The notes: generated from the letters alone by a model not told the origin. A DNA stretch of 64,000 nt from Synchiropus splendidus (GCF_027744825.2 NC_071334.1:40711437-40775436); one strand, 5' to 3'; positions 11,210-22,193 are shown, numbered from the stretch's first letter. Program-made: numbers and translations.

Positions 11210-12179
11210 AAACATTTCTCCACTGGCGAGTTCTCCCTCCAAATATGGACGGTTATTAGTGTCTAGTTCTTCCACGTTGGGCTCAAACTAGTGCTGTGGC
11301 TATGGGATGGCGTCAGGTTGCCCTGTGTAGTCGCCGGAGCAGGGAAGCACCTGATTTGGCAACGAGAGGGCCCCAGGGGGATGCCCAGACCCACTGTATG
11401 AAGGGTTATTGGTGTCACTTCACAACATTCGGACTAACAACATTTTGCACGAACTTGGGGGTGAGGTCGTTGGCGCAAGACGTCGAGTTGGCCGGACTGG
11501 CGTGAGACCTGGCGTTTGGAGATAGCAGCAGGTCTCTTGGAACGCCACCCCTCTGTGATTAGAGACAGGCCACCGGTCAATCTTCACCTACTTTCGTGAC
11601 GCTTCTCTAGTCAAGTTGACCTGCCTGGCGAACCTGGAGTTACGGGCGGAGCCCCAGCTAGCTCATCTCCACGTAAGCCTCAGGTTATCCCATCTCTTCT
11701 ACACCAGAACTTTGGTCATTGAGGGATGGGAGAGCCGACGGAGCCCTCCAACTGGGTCACGCGAGGTGCCTGGCGGAGGTGCATCCATCGGTCAAGTTCT
11801 TGGTCCGTGTGACAGAACAGCAGGTGAAGCGAGGGCTTTGCCTTCTGACCACAATATTCCTCCCATCTCTGCTGCACTCGGACTATGGTCAAAGACAGAT
11901 GGAAAAAAGGAACGATTGAAAACTTCCAGGGTAGGTCATAGGGAGTGGACCTGTGGGCGTATATCCATCACCATCACATCATCTATCAACATTGTTTTCG
12001 TTCCGAAACCAACCTTCACTCGGGCTGAAAAGTATAGTCACGGTCTCTCTCCCTCCTTATCCCTGACGCCAGAACTGTACCTGTGGAAGTTTCTGGAGCC
12101 AAGGAGTTTTCTTTTTCCTCAGCGTCGCCACAATATGAATCACAGGGGTCAAAAAACTAATAAATAATAATATAGCAAT
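11210..12179. other. Repeat-derived spacer, DIRS-associated modules
   Basis: It contains a degenerate 3'-end module (tgtatgaagggttattggtg), a stretch with the 183-codon frame 11616-12167, and a copy of the ggtctctctccctccttatccctga module also present at 7420 and 8015. The long frame has no recognisable domain and crosses repeat modules, so I do not call it a gene. Confidence 0.4.
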
Positions 12180-12620
12180 CCTCCTACAATGGGGTTTACT
12201 CCAGGTACTTTCTGGAACCCAAGAAGACAGGAGAGTGGAGACCTGTTCTGGACCTCAGTCTCCTCAACCAATTCATGACAAGACAGCGGATCCGGACTAC
12301 CAGGAGACTCCTGGAGTCCGTCAGAGTGTGAGAGTGGATGACCTCCATAGATCTTGTAGACGCGTACTTCCACAAGACGGTATGGCCGAGTAATAGGAAG
12401 TTTCTTCGGTTTGGGCTAGAGGGTCAGGTGTACATACAGCACTCTAGTTCCTCGCACCTTTGCCAAGTGCGTGGAGGCGGGGCTCAAACCACTAAGGACA
12501 TGGTCTGCGGATTCTAACGTACAGCAATGGCAGCGGCCCACGCCTTGGTCCGGCTGGGTCTGCTCGCCATGCGAGGTCTTCAGAAGTGGTTTGGCGGCCT
12601 GCACCCTCACCCGACTCGAG
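12180..12620 (+). pseudogene. DIRS-like reverse transcriptase fragment (block 2)
   Basis: Across frames it reads YFLEPKKTGEWRPVLDLS, LLNQFMTRQR, then DAYFHKTVWPSNRKFFRFGL and a cvEaGLKPL-like segment, the fingers and early palm of a DIRS RT. The same order is found at 36900-37230. It is interrupted by several stops; the catalytic box was not found. Confidence 0.65.
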
Positions 12621-14961
12621 ACCAGAACACATTGTGTGAGTTGAGCCTAAAAGCGAAGTATACATACTGCTGGTGTCTCATCAGGAAACATAGCCGTTGT
12701 CAGACCGGGTCAGTTTCCTCCAGCTCCTCATCATCGCCCTCCAGCTCCAGTCAACCGGCGGTCTGGCTCAACTCTCGCTCCGGCGAGGAGGATCTGGTTT
12801 CTGATCTCAAACTTAAGTCAAGCACGGCCTGCTCGTCAGAAGACGTCCAGGCTTGACATGGTCAGCAACAGTACAATAGGTAAGAAGCCCAGTCTGACTT
12901 GAGAAGACAATGCTTTCTATTCTTCCATTGCCAAGTGGCTTCTGCCTTGCTTCACACATCAAGTGTTGCAGGTGGTCAGAAATGACCTCCACAGAGAGAC
13001 AGGATGCACCAACACATTGACGCTCATACACGGTGCTCCCCAGGTGTGCACCTGAAATCAGCTTGCTTTTCCTAATGCCCCACGCTCACGGTCAGAGGCA
13101 GAACACCTATATCAGCAGATCTGCACAACAAAGCGCTGCAGAAGAAAAGTCGGAGCTACAGCCTCTGCAGCTCATATCAGCTCATCTAATGCACCTGGAG
13201 TCTGGTGACTCGTAAATCTCAAGTACACTGTGTAGACACACCTGTGTGTATCACATCTCATTTGGCTTTATTGAATTATCAATGTGGGGAAATAAACATG
13301 CTGACTTTGCACTTTTTTCCCCATCTTGTTTCTGTATTTTTTAAAAACACTGACTCCACTCAACTTAACAGTACTGCATCTCCTTCATCTGATGCATGGT
13401 TGGAGCCCTGCAGAGGGTGATGTTCAGATGAAGAAAGAAGATGATTCATTCAAGATTCTGGGTGCAACTTGTTCAGGGTTCACCTTTTGTCTTGTGGCCA
13501 GTTATGATCTTGATTCTCACAGACGGGAATTTAGAACGCAGTTTATGGAGAAAGTCAAGTCACTAATTCGAGTTTGCATGTGACGTCATGAATTGGCTTC
13601 ATTGGTCAGTTGTTCCCAGATCTCTGCAACTGTCTTGGCAACAATTTAAGCCTAGAGGCAACATTTGGAAATATGGGAAGCACTCACGATACTAAGGTCT
13701 TCCAGAGTCCCGATGTCTGCAATAGCATGCAGCAAGGGTTTGACATTGGACAGATAAAGCTCAGTCACCGGTCAAATGCAGCATCTGTACCAGGCCAAAC
13801 ATGACTATCATTTGGACATTCTGGAAGTGACAACGCTTCCTCAACACTGTTAATATGATATGAGCTTTTAGCTCTGCTTTAGAGTCTTGCACGGTCAAGG
13901 GACATGTGCAACCAGTGCTTGGGCACAGTCTGTTATTTGTTCTTCTGCTGATACATCAGATGTCAACATGCCAGTGAGTTATAATTAAGGACCAAAAATA
14001 GAGTTTGGAAACAGGCGTTTTTCAAACCTGCCTCACTGACATAAGTACATACAACTTGAAAATTAATCAAATCAAACTGGAAGCAAAGTGAACAAAGAAT
14101 TTTACTGAAGTCATGAGGGCGTTGCGACCCCAAAAACGTTTTTGACAACTTAATAACAATAAAACATTCACTTTGACCAAAATGATATGCAGTAAAAAGT
14201 CCTTTTCTGTATAAACACAACACTGAAAGACAGAACTGCTTCACAGAAAAGTGAACTATTTACAAAACTGTGACAAAACTAAACAACTGAAGTCACCAAA
14301 GATACACAAAATTTACATCTGCATACGTCTCCATCAGCCTGGACTTGCATCCTGGTGAAGAAGAGGGCTGCAGGCAGAGTGGTGAGGTTGTGAATGCTTT
14401 AGGTGTGGCCTGGTGGAGAAAAGACAAGTGAGCGCTGAGAAAATGATGGGTCATCTGTTCGTGTTGCACATATGCATCGAGATGTCTGTGAGCGTGAGGG
14501 CATGCGTACGCTCCACAGTCTTTATCTCCCATGAGAGTGGACCGAACCTCTTGAGAAGAGCGTTTGTTGCATTTTGTATGAAAAGTGCCATAAAAAAAAA
14601 AAAGTTTAATTTATTGATGCTGTTGAAAAAAGTCAATCCCTTTCAGGAAAACGTTCAGCAGAGAAGTGAAGGAGTTTACAGTGCAATCCCAGGACTCATT
14701 CATTATCTACAGTTCTTTCCTTCGAGGGGCTCAGTGGGGCTGCAGCTGGTCCCAGCCACATCAGAGAACCACTTTCCCACATGGCTGCCACAACTCTTCT
14801 ATATTAGTATAATATATTTTATCATTAATTGACCCTTTTAATGATTTTAGATTGTTTATTTTATTTTATTTTACGTCAGCTGTGGGAAAAACTCTTGAAG
14901 TCAATACAGATCATTTTGACTTTGGTTTCACCAGAATGTATTTTGTGGCAGAGGTCCTTAC
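12621..14961. other. Mostly unassigned DNA between repeats and the cenpc-like gene
   Basis: No clear gene. A serine-rich frame (12527-12856) follows the RT fragment without a recognisable domain. A plus-strand frame ending at 13215 is followed by aataaa at about 13291, so a 3' gene end is possible but weak. At 13664-13735 a frame reads GNMGSTHDTKVFQSP, faintly like a Harbinger transposase. If the terminal exon of the cenpc-like gene exists, it should lie here on the minus strand; I could not identify it. Confidence 0.3.
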
Positions 14962-15047
14962 CACATGGCACGATGAAGGAGTGACCCGGTATGTAGCAGG
15001 ACTCTTGTAGATCGATGGTCACCTTCAAAGTACTTGTTGTGGAACAC
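14962..15047 (-). pseudogene. cenpc-like cupin exon, frameshifted
   Basis: It is bounded by an acceptor (tttcatcactgtaaag) and a donor (gtaagg). It starts in frame with the previous exon as VFHNK and then shifts to STLKVTIDLQESCYIPGHS followed by FIVPCG, which looks like the beta strands of the CENP-C/Mif2 cupin dimerisation fold. The shift inside the exon would destroy the domain unless it is a sequencing error. Confidence 0.5.
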
Positions 15048-15139
15048 CTTTACAGTGATGAAATAAAAAGAAACTTTTTTGTTATTTGAAACAAAAAATC
15101 AAACATTTTGGAAAAACAGGAGGTAGAAGAGTGACTGAC

Positions 15140-15272
15140 TGTGGTGGCGCTGTGATCCACACAGACAGGTTTCTTCAAGTAGGAGCCGAGAATGAACATC
15201 CCACTTGAAACCGTTCCATTGTCGCAGTCCATTGTTTGTTTGCCATTTGTCTATTGCTATTGAGATGGATGA
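15140..15272 (-). pseudogene. cenpc-like cupin start exon
   Basis: The frame reads NGTVSSGMFILGSYLKKPVC then VDHSATT up to a gtcagt donor at 15139. The spacing matches the first strands of the CENP-C cupin domain. The upstream boundary is uncertain: either an AG at about 15273 or a better polypyrimidine acceptor (tctcttttctcccag) near 15298, but the latter would bring in a stop. Confidence 0.45.
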
Positions 15273-15753
15273 GCTAGGACTTTGATTTTGGGAAGTTCAG
15301 AACATTTCTTAATGGAAACTGGGAGAAAAGAGATAAATCACTTGTCAAAGGGATCAAAAATACAAAAAAATACCCAGGCACAAAGTGTGAAACCTCCATC
15401 AGCCTTTGTTGCCCACAGGTTAAAGGAGAGCTTAATGCTGAACATGCTTTTCCTCCCATGTACATACAATCAAAAACTTGCTTCCTCAGCAACCAAAATC
15501 TAACTGCAGATCACCGTCTCTCTGCCGAGCTAATGGTAAATACAAATACAAACTAAACACAACTAAATGAAACAACAGATGCAGGACAAAGCCAGTTCTA
15601 AGAAGAACAAAATGAATATGCTAAAAAGCTGGAAAAAAAGTGAATAAGCAATTATTTTAATGAAAATGTACTTTGTGTGTGATAATAATAATACAAATAC
15701 AACAAATTATTCGACTACAACTACGACTAAAAATAATAATGCGTTTAACTTAC

Positions 15754-15877
15754 CCAAGTGTGTGCTGTGGTCAGATGGCTGTGAGGGGCTTGGTAGTACG
15801 AGATTTTTTTGTTCCTGGACTCGATCCTGGATCAGTGAATTCTTGATTCTTTTGTTTTTACTTCTTTTATTATCCTT
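15754..15877 (-). pseudogene. cenpc-like central exon, 3' part (after the BEL insertion)
   Basis: Read on the minus strand from the BEL target duplication, the frame continues without a stop for about 40 codons (DNKRSKNKRIKNSLIQDRV onward). It ends at a perfect G|GTAAGT donor. It is in the same frame as the exon half at 21890-22193, which shows that BEL landed inside coding sequence. Confidence 0.7.
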
Positions 15878-16251
15878 TGTAAATGTGAATGTTTTGGGTG
15901 CTTTGTTAATTGGTTGTGCATTGTTGTTGTTGTATTTTATTTTGAAAGTCTTTACCGGAAGGTACGTTTTTTATTGATGTTGCTTGAAAAGGACGAAAGA
16001 AAGTTTGTTTCCAGTCATCCATTTTTTGTTGCGGTATTTTTACTTTGCTGTTGCTGTTCACGATCCAAGTCTGCCGTTGATGCAAAGGAGACCAAAGTGG
16101 TTCGTTTGTCTATATTTTGCGTTATATTTCCGTGACAATTGAAGTTGTTCTTTGACCGAGCGAATGCTAATGACTGTGTCTGTTCAGTTCTACGGTGGCA
16201 ATAAACATCAGTGAAGACGCTGACGACTCTCTTCATTCCATCGACGGCATA
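15878..16251 (+). repeat. BEL 5' LTR
   Basis: It starts TGTAAATGTG and ends GACGGCATA, with an aataaa near 16199. Its short open frame (15914-16135) is exactly repeated in the 3' LTR and is not a gene. Confidence 0.9.
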
Positions 16252-16704
16252 GTAGAACACTCCGGTGCTTAAGTAGACGACTGCGGTGCAGAAGCAGATG
16301 ACTCCGGTGCAGAAGTACTACACTCGTGCAGAAAAGGAAACACGAGTTGACGACGCTAGCAAGCAAGCGAAGTGCAACATCGGGACCGAATCCTGAAGCC
16401 AAGCAAACACATCGAGAGGGTTGTGCTGAAGGTATCAAAGCAATCCCTGACCACGGAGGTCTGTTTTTCTGTAATACGTGGACGAGGCAGTGTCCAATCA
16501 GTGATCATCCGGCAAAGTAAAGTTGAACTAGACAATTAGTATTTAAGTTCTACAGCACTCAGTCTGATTTGATGTTAATTGTTTCATTGTATCTTTTGTT
16601 TGTGGTGACTACATTTGGGTGTAACTATAGATCTATTTTATGTGTTATTACAGAATAGGGAAAGGAACGTTTAGTTCAAATACCATCCCACTGACAAATT
16701 TAAC

Positions 16705-19700
16705 ATGTCACACACTCAGGAAAGTGCGTCTGCGCTAACTGAAGAGGTTACCTCACTGTCACATCAAGCTAGATCAGGTGAGGAAGATGTGCAATCCCAG
16801 GTGAATGTGAACAACACGCAGTTACCTCCTAACATAAGAAGAAGCACACGCACACGGAAACCTACTGAGAAAGGGCAAGCCTTGATGGACGGAAAGCTGA
16901 GATATTTATATCAGGACTTTCTGAAGATCTACAGTAGATGGAAATATCACCTTAATGGACTGAAAAGAGCTATGAAGAACAAGGATGCGACCGATTTAGT
17001 AGATGAAGTTATGACAGTAATCAACAGTATCCAAGTAGACATAGACAACATTTACCTGGAAATCAGAGCTATCTCAAGTCCTGAACCTGACATTAGGAGG
17101 ATGAATGACACGTGCCATGCATTCACAAAGATTGCTAATATAAAGGTGCAACAACTCTGCAGTGGTGAGAGTGTAGAAGATATCCCTTGGCCTGACTCCA
17201 AGTCAGTGTTTGAAAGCTCTGTCTCCAGCGTCTCAACAAATCAAACAAGCAACTCTAGGGCATCATCTGTATTGTCTAGACACGCTTCTGTTCTGTCATT
17301 AAGTGCTAAACAAGCAGCAGCTGAAGTTGCAGCAACACAAGAGGTGATAAAGATAATGGATGCTCAACATCAGCAAGAAGAAGAAATTAAAAAACTTGAA
17401 AAGGAGGATATCATCTTACAGGCTGAGAGAGAAGCTGAGGAGAAGGAGCTTGAAGCAAAGAATGCTAAAAAGAGAGCTCAATTCATTGCAGAAAGTGCAG
17501 ATCGAAAAATGAAGTTGGATGGGAAAAGGAAAGAGTTAGGACGACTGGAAGAACTCAAAAGACACAATGCAGCACAAGCAAGGCTACAAGTGTATTCAGA
17601 TTCTTTACGTCCGTCACTTAAACTGGACCCTTCATGTGAACCCTTCTTTCCCTCACAACAAGATGCACACGTAGAAGCTACTCCTGTCCAACTTGCTCAG
17701 CCGATTCAAGCTCACACTCAAGCAAATGTTCCTACTCACACTCAAGAGACTGCTAATGACCTGGTGAGAGCACTTGCTGAAGCAATCACAGCTAACAGAG
17801 TCCCTATCGCAGAGCCTGAAATCTTCAAAGGAGATCCTTTAATGTACAATGATTGGAAACTTTCCTTCAGTACTCTAATTGATCGAAAAAACTTGCCCAC
17901 TCAAGAAAGGCTCTTCTTTTTACGAAAGTATGTGGGAGGCTCAGCAAAGAGGGCTATCGAAGGACATTTCCTGGTGGGAACGGAGGCAGCGCATCGGGCT
18001 GCTTGGGATACACTTGAAGACAGATTTGGTCATCCGTTTGTTGTAGCCAAGTCGTATCGTGACAAGATACATTCATGGCACAAAATCAACCCCAGAGATA
18101 GTGAAGATCTCCGTGAGTTTGCTGATTTTCTGAGCAGTGTTGAGTCAGCCATGCCATATCTTCAAGGACTACAAACGCTTGACGATTGTGTGGAGAATCA
18201 AAGGATTGCAGCCAAGCTTCCAGAGTGGTTAACTGCACGATGGAATAGAGAAGTCACTATGTTCTTGGATGAGCACAAGATGTTCCCTGACTTCAAATAT
18301 TTTGTGAGATTTCTAAACATGGAGGCTCGCATTGCATGCAATCCGATTACTTCATTTCAGGCTATGAAGTCAAAGGACTTTGAAAAACCAAGAGTGTCAG
18401 ACAAAGAGACATCCAAGTCTAACAGACATGCCAGTTTCAGTGTTAAAACATTTACTACAAGTACACGTGAGAAAACGAGTCTCATGTGTGTCTTTTGCGA
18501 TAAAAAAGGTCATACCATACAATACTGCCGCAAGATGATGAAAACCCCCATTGAAGCAAGAGTTAAGTTTGTACAACAGGCCAGACTGTGTTTTGGTTGC
18601 CTCAAGGTTGGTCACAACTCCAAGGCATGTCCATCCAGAAGTGAGTGCAACTTGTGTGGAAAACAACATCCAACTTGCTTACACCAAGATCGTGTAAAGA
18701 AAGAAGAAAGAGAAGGAAGCCAACAAGAAAGGTTTGAAGTTAACATGAGAAATACAGATCAAGAGTCTGAATCTCATGAAACACATGTTGCTACCTCAAA
18801 CAGAGTCATTCAAGGCAAGAGTTGTACTCATACATCATCTATTGTTCCAGTTTATGTCTCTACCACACAGGAACCGAACAAAGAAGTTTTAATGTATGCG
18901 CTGCTTGACAGTCAGAGTGATACAACGTTCATCTTGAAGGATGTAGCTGAAGTACTGCATGCAGAAAGTGACCCAGTCAAGCTCAAGGTATCAACAATAA
19001 CCTCCAGAAGTAAAGTGGTGAGTAGCCAGAGGGTGCAAGGACTGCAAGTTAGAGGAATTAAGTCGAACATTAAAATCAAGCTCCCAACAACTTACACAAG
19101 AGAATATATACCTGCGAATAGGTCTCATATACCTACAAGTACTACAGCAAGATCCTGGCCACACTTGCAACATCTAGAAGGTGAAATGTCTCCAGAGCTT
19201 GACTGCGAAGTAGGATTGCTTATAGGTTATAACTGTCCCCAAGCCTTGCAACCAAGAGACGTCATCACTGGCACTGAAGACCAGCCATATGCACAAAAAT
19301 CCTTGTTAGGTTGGAGCATCATTGGCTACAGCAACGCAAACGTTGATCAAGATCAGGAAGATGAAATTGGTGTCAGTCACCGCATCATTATAAAGCAAGT
19401 TTTGCCAGTGACCACAGCTACCTCTGAGCTTAAGTCGGAGGTACACTTTGTTTGTAGAACTCAAGTAAAGGAAATCATCTCTCCTACAGACATACTCAAA
19501 GCTTTTGAGTCTGACTTCACTGAAAAATACAACGAAGAAATTTCAATCTCACAGGAAGATCTTAACTTTCTCACAATAATGAACGACAGCATAAAGCAAA
19601 TGCCAAACGGACATTATGAAATGCCACTTCCTTTCAAGGAAAAAAGACCAAATTTGCCAAATAACAAAGTGTGTGCCGAACATCGACTGAGATGCCTGGA

Positions 19701-19911
19701 GAGGCGTCTGAAGAAAAATGATCAGTACCACAAGGACTATGTGGCATTTATGGAGGACATGATATCAAGAGGTGATGCAGAACGGGTCCCAGAGACAGAA
19801 CTTGACAATGAGAATGTATGGTATATCCCACACCATGGGGTTTATCATCCTCAAAAACCAGGAAAGATTCGTGTGGTGGCATTATGTTCCATCAGAAAAG
19901 AATCCGGCTGA
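16705..19911 (+). CDS. BEL/Pao gag-protease polyprotein, truncated at the RT start
   Basis: 1068 codons. Residues about 195-300 form a long charged coiled coil. Residues about 355-560 are the BEL gag core. Two zinc knuckles follow, near nt 18490-18535 (CVFCDKKGHTIQYC) and 18594-18680 (CFGCLKVGHNSKAC plus a CNLC...H segment). A pepsin-like protease of the A17 type carries LLDSQSDT at about nt 18901. The frame then runs through the linker into the first residues of RT (GKIRVV, near nt 19865) and ends 15 codons later at a deletion junction. Gag and protease look intact; RT is lost. Confidence 0.9.
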   Translation: MSHTQESASALTEEVTSLSHQARSGEEDVQSQVNVNNTQLPPNIRRSTRTRKPTEKGQALMDGKLRYLYQDFLKIYSRWKYHLNGLKRAMKNKDATDLVDEVMTVINSIQVDIDNIYLEIRAISSPEPDIRRMNDTCHAFTKIANIKVQQLCSGESVEDIPWPDSKSVFESSVSSVSTNQTSNSRASSVLSRHASVLSLSAKQAAAEVAATQEVIKIMDAQHQQEEEIKKLEKEDIILQAEREAEEKELEAKNAKKRAQFIAESADRKMKLDGKRKELGRLEELKRHNAAQARLQVYSDSLRPSLKLDPSCEPFFPSQQDAHVEATPVQLAQPIQAHTQANVPTHTQETANDLVRALAEAITANRVPIAEPEIFKGDPLMYNDWKLSFSTLIDRKNLPTQERLFFLRKYVGGSAKRAIEGHFLVGTEAAHRAAWDTLEDRFGHPFVVAKSYRDKIHSWHKINPRDSEDLREFADFLSSVESAMPYLQGLQTLDDCVENQRIAAKLPEWLTARWNREVTMFLDEHKMFPDFKYFVRFLNMEARIACNPITSFQAMKSKDFEKPRVSDKETSKSNRHASFSVKTFTTSTREKTSLMCVFCDKKGHTIQYCRKMMKTPIEARVKFVQQARLCFGCLKVGHNSKACPSRSECNLCGKQHPTCLHQDRVKKEEREGSQQERFEVNMRNTDQESESHETHVATSNRVIQGKSCTHTSSIVPVYVSTTQEPNKEVLMYALLDSQSDTTFILKDVAEVLHAESDPVKLKVSTITSRSKVVSSQRVQGLQVRGIKSNIKIKLPTTYTREYIPANRSHIPTSTTARSWPHLQHLEGEMSPELDCEVGLLIGYNCPQALQPRDVITGTEDQPYAQKSLLGWSIIGYSNANVDQDQEDEIGVSHRIIIKQVLPVTTATSELKSEVHFVCRTQVKEIISPTDILKAFESDFTEKYNEEISISQEDLNFLTIMNDSIKQMPNGHYEMPLPFKEKRPNLPNNKVCAEHRLRCLERRLKKNDQYHKDYVAFMEDMISRGDAERVPETELDNENVWYIPHHGVYHPQKPGKIRVVALCSIRKESG

Positions 19912-21416
19912 TCATGCCTCTCGTGGTCTCACCATAACAGAGCTTGTTAAATCCAACTGGCTAACAGGGCCTGACTTCCTGTGGCAGAAGGAACTCCCTG
20001 AGGAAGAAGGTATGGTGGGAGAGCCTTTTGAGGAATATCCAGAAGTCAAAACCACACGTTTGCGCTACGCAGGAGAGATCTCTGTCAGACCGTCTTCCAA
20101 GGTTTTCTGATTGGAGTAGAGTTGTAAGAGCCATTGCAAGATTGAAGCGCTTTGCAAAGAAGGTGAAAGGTCTTGAACATAGATCCAACAGATCTACAAC
20201 TATTGAAGAAAGACTGGAGGCTGAAGAGTTCATAATCCAAGTCGTTCAGAAGGAAACATTCAGTCAAGAAATCCGCTGTTTAAATCAAAGGTTACAGATT
20301 CAAAGGATCAAGTCAAATGAGCTGCAAAGGCTAAACCCATTTGTGGACAGTCATGGCACCATGAGGGTAGGAGGTAGATTGACGCAAGCATCAATCCATC
20401 CCTATGTCAAACACCCTGCTATTCTGCCAAAAGGACATCACATATCTCGACTGCTAATAAAGCATTACCATGAGAAGGTCAAACATCAAGGTCGTGGGAT
20501 GACTATCAATGAAATACGTTCCAATGGTATTTGGATTTTGGGATGTAGCAGTGAGGTTTCTTCCTTCATCTTCAAGTGTGTTAAGTGCAGGAAACTCAGA
20601 AGATCCTACCAGGAACAAAAAATGGCTGATCTTCCACTAGAAAGAATGGAAGCTACTCCTCCATTTACATATAGTGGTATGGATTGTTTTGGGCCTTTTT
20701 ATGTGAAGGACGGAAGAAAGGAAGTCAAACGATATGGGCTTCTGTTCACCTGCATGTGCTCACGTGCAATCCACATTGAGCTATTGGATGACCTTTCCAC
20801 AGATGCCTTTCTCAACGCATTGCGCTGTTTTATCGCAATTAGAGGCAAAGTAAGTCAACTTCACAGTGACCAAGGCACAAACTTTGTGGGTGCACGTAAC
20901 GAGTTCCATGAACTGATGAAAAGAATGGATCAAGATTGCATGAAGGAATTCGGGTGCACATTCGTCATGAACCCACCAGCCCAAAATGTGATTTCAACCC
21001 AAAATCACATTTTGACAATGAAATCATCAATCATTGCACCACCTCCTGGAGAATTTGTGAGAGAAGACCTCTACCTTCGGAAGAGATGGAAAAGGGTTCA
21101 ATTCTTGTCAAATGAATTTTGGAACAGGTGGAGGAAGGAGTTTTTGTTAAATCTTCAACAGAGGAGTAAATGGACCAAAGACAGAAGAAATGCAAAAGTG
21201 AATGATATCGTCCTGTTGAGTGATGACACTGTGCCAAGAAATCAATGGAAGTTGGCGGGGGTTGTTGAAGTCTGTCCTGGAGTTGATGGAAGGGTCAGAA
21301 AACTCAGGCTGTTAGTCGGTGTCACTACACGAAACAGTGCAGGCACTTGTTCAACAAAACCAGTTTATTTAGAAAGATCCATACACAAAACCGTGCTATT
21401 GCTAGAAGCTGATTAA
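19866..21416 (+). pseudogene. BEL/Pao pol remainder: end of RNase H region and integrase, defective
   Basis: Right after the deletion, HYVPSEKNPADHASRG (RNase H/A17 tail) is read in a second frame up to about 20100. Integrase follows in a third frame (20028-21416). The zinc-binding part ends in CVKCRK. The first two catalytic aspartates are present (GMDCFGPF near 20685; HSDQGTNF near 20865). The segment that should hold the catalytic glutamate is replaced at about 20983-21013 by a short palindrome, then PPPGEFVREDLYLRKRWKRV resumes. Two frame changes plus the lost glutamate make it inactive. Confidence 0.88.
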
Positions 21417-21515
21417 GGGTTTTTATTTCAAGTGCTTTGATTAATATCAGTTGTATAAGTTGTAATTAACCACCTGAAGTTCTTAGAGATTCACAATAGT
21501 TGTGAATGGTGGGAG

Positions 21516-21889
21516 TGTAAATGTGAATGTTTTGGGTGCTTTGTTAATTGGTTGTGCATTGTTGTTGTTGTATTTTATTTTGAAAGTCTTTACCGGAAGG
21601 TACGTTTTTTATTGATGTTGCTTGAAAAGGACGAAAGAAAGTTTGTTTCCAGTCATCCATTTTTTGTTGCGGTATTTTTACTTTGCTGTTGCTGTTCACG
21701 ATCCAAGTCTGCCGTTGATGCAAAGGAGACCAAAGTGGTTCGTTTGTCTATATTTTGCGTTATATTTCCGTGACAATTGAAGTTGTTCTTTGACCGAGCG
21801 AATGCTAATGACTGTGTCTGTTCAGTTCTACGGTGGCAATAAACATCAGTGAAGACGCTGACAACTCTCTTCATTCCATCGACGGCATA
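21516..21889 (+). repeat. BEL 3' LTR
   Basis: Identical to the 5' LTR except for one base seen (21863). It is directly followed by cenpc-like exon sequence. Confidence 0.9.
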
Positions 21890-22193
21890 TCCTTTTTATC
21901 ACAACTCAGATTCTCTGAAACGGTTCCATTTTTCCCCCTCTTCAAGACAGCTTGAGATTTTTTCACAGGTGAACTAGGTTTGGCTGTGTTTTGTTTGGAC
22001 ATTGCAACCGGCGATTCATCTTTGGATTCTGGCTCTGGGGTATCCTGAGGTGAAGCCAACCAAAACTCTTTGGGAGGATTTCCTTTCCTCTTCCCCAGAA
22101 TTTGACAGCTCTCAATGTGATTTCCATCTGGAGCAGATGATGACTTGGTTGGTCTTCCACCTTTGTTTGTCGGGGATATCATGAGCTCCTCCT
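21890..22193 (-). pseudogene. cenpc-like central exon, 5' part (before the BEL insertion)
   Basis: The acceptor ttttaaacag precedes the exon. The phase joins the previous exon to give EEELMISPTNKGGRPTK. The segment CQILGKRKGNPPKEFWLAS fits the CENP-C central motif that contacts the nucleosome acidic patch and the CENP-A tail, with its basic residue and aromatic W. The frame is open up to the BEL boundary (CDKKD) and continues in frame at 15877. Confidence 0.7.

Larger units (their letters stand above)
6666..11300 (+). mobile_element. DIRS-like (tyrosine recombinase) retroelement block 1, decayed
   Basis: It is made of fragments that recur in block 3 (35.5-38.9 kb) in the same order. A YR N-terminal piece at about 6810-6960 is followed by repeated non-coding modules with tatgcatctaaaccaaagt and gtatcgggt (about 7250-7960) and by a gag/RT-side module (8215-8760). 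Then come a more complete YR (8780-9600), a tandem repeat (9786-10005), an unidentified module (10026-10320) and a second YR (10510-11150). The YR in place of a DDE integrase, with DIRS-type RT pieces nearby, defines the class. Every frame is broken, and the two YR copies imply a composite or duplicated element. Confidence 0.7.
15878..21889 (+). mobile_element. BEL/Pao LTR retrotransposon, young but internally deleted
   Basis: Two 374-bp LTRs (15878-16251 and 21516-21889) differ at one position that I could find (16225 G, 21863 A). The flanks share tatcctt (15871-15877 and 21888-21894). If the LTR ends at ...GGCATA, the target duplication is tcctt, 5 bp as usual for BEL; if it ends at CA it is 7 bp. 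The inside carries gag-protease and parts of pol. Most of RT and RNase H, and the part of integrase carrying the third catalytic residue, are deleted. It inserted antisense into a cenpc-like exon. Confidence 0.92.

Noticed and set aside
11616..12167. 183-codon frame
   Set aside because: Crosses several repeat modules and shows no domain; judged incidental.
13610..13804. Possible Harbinger transposase piece (MGSTHDTKVFQSP)
   Set aside because: Only one short S-H-D motif matches; no catalytic neighbours, TIRs or target duplication found.
15914..16135. 73-codon frame, exactly repeated at 21552-21773
   Set aside because: It lies inside both BEL LTRs; duplication reflects the LTR, not a gene.
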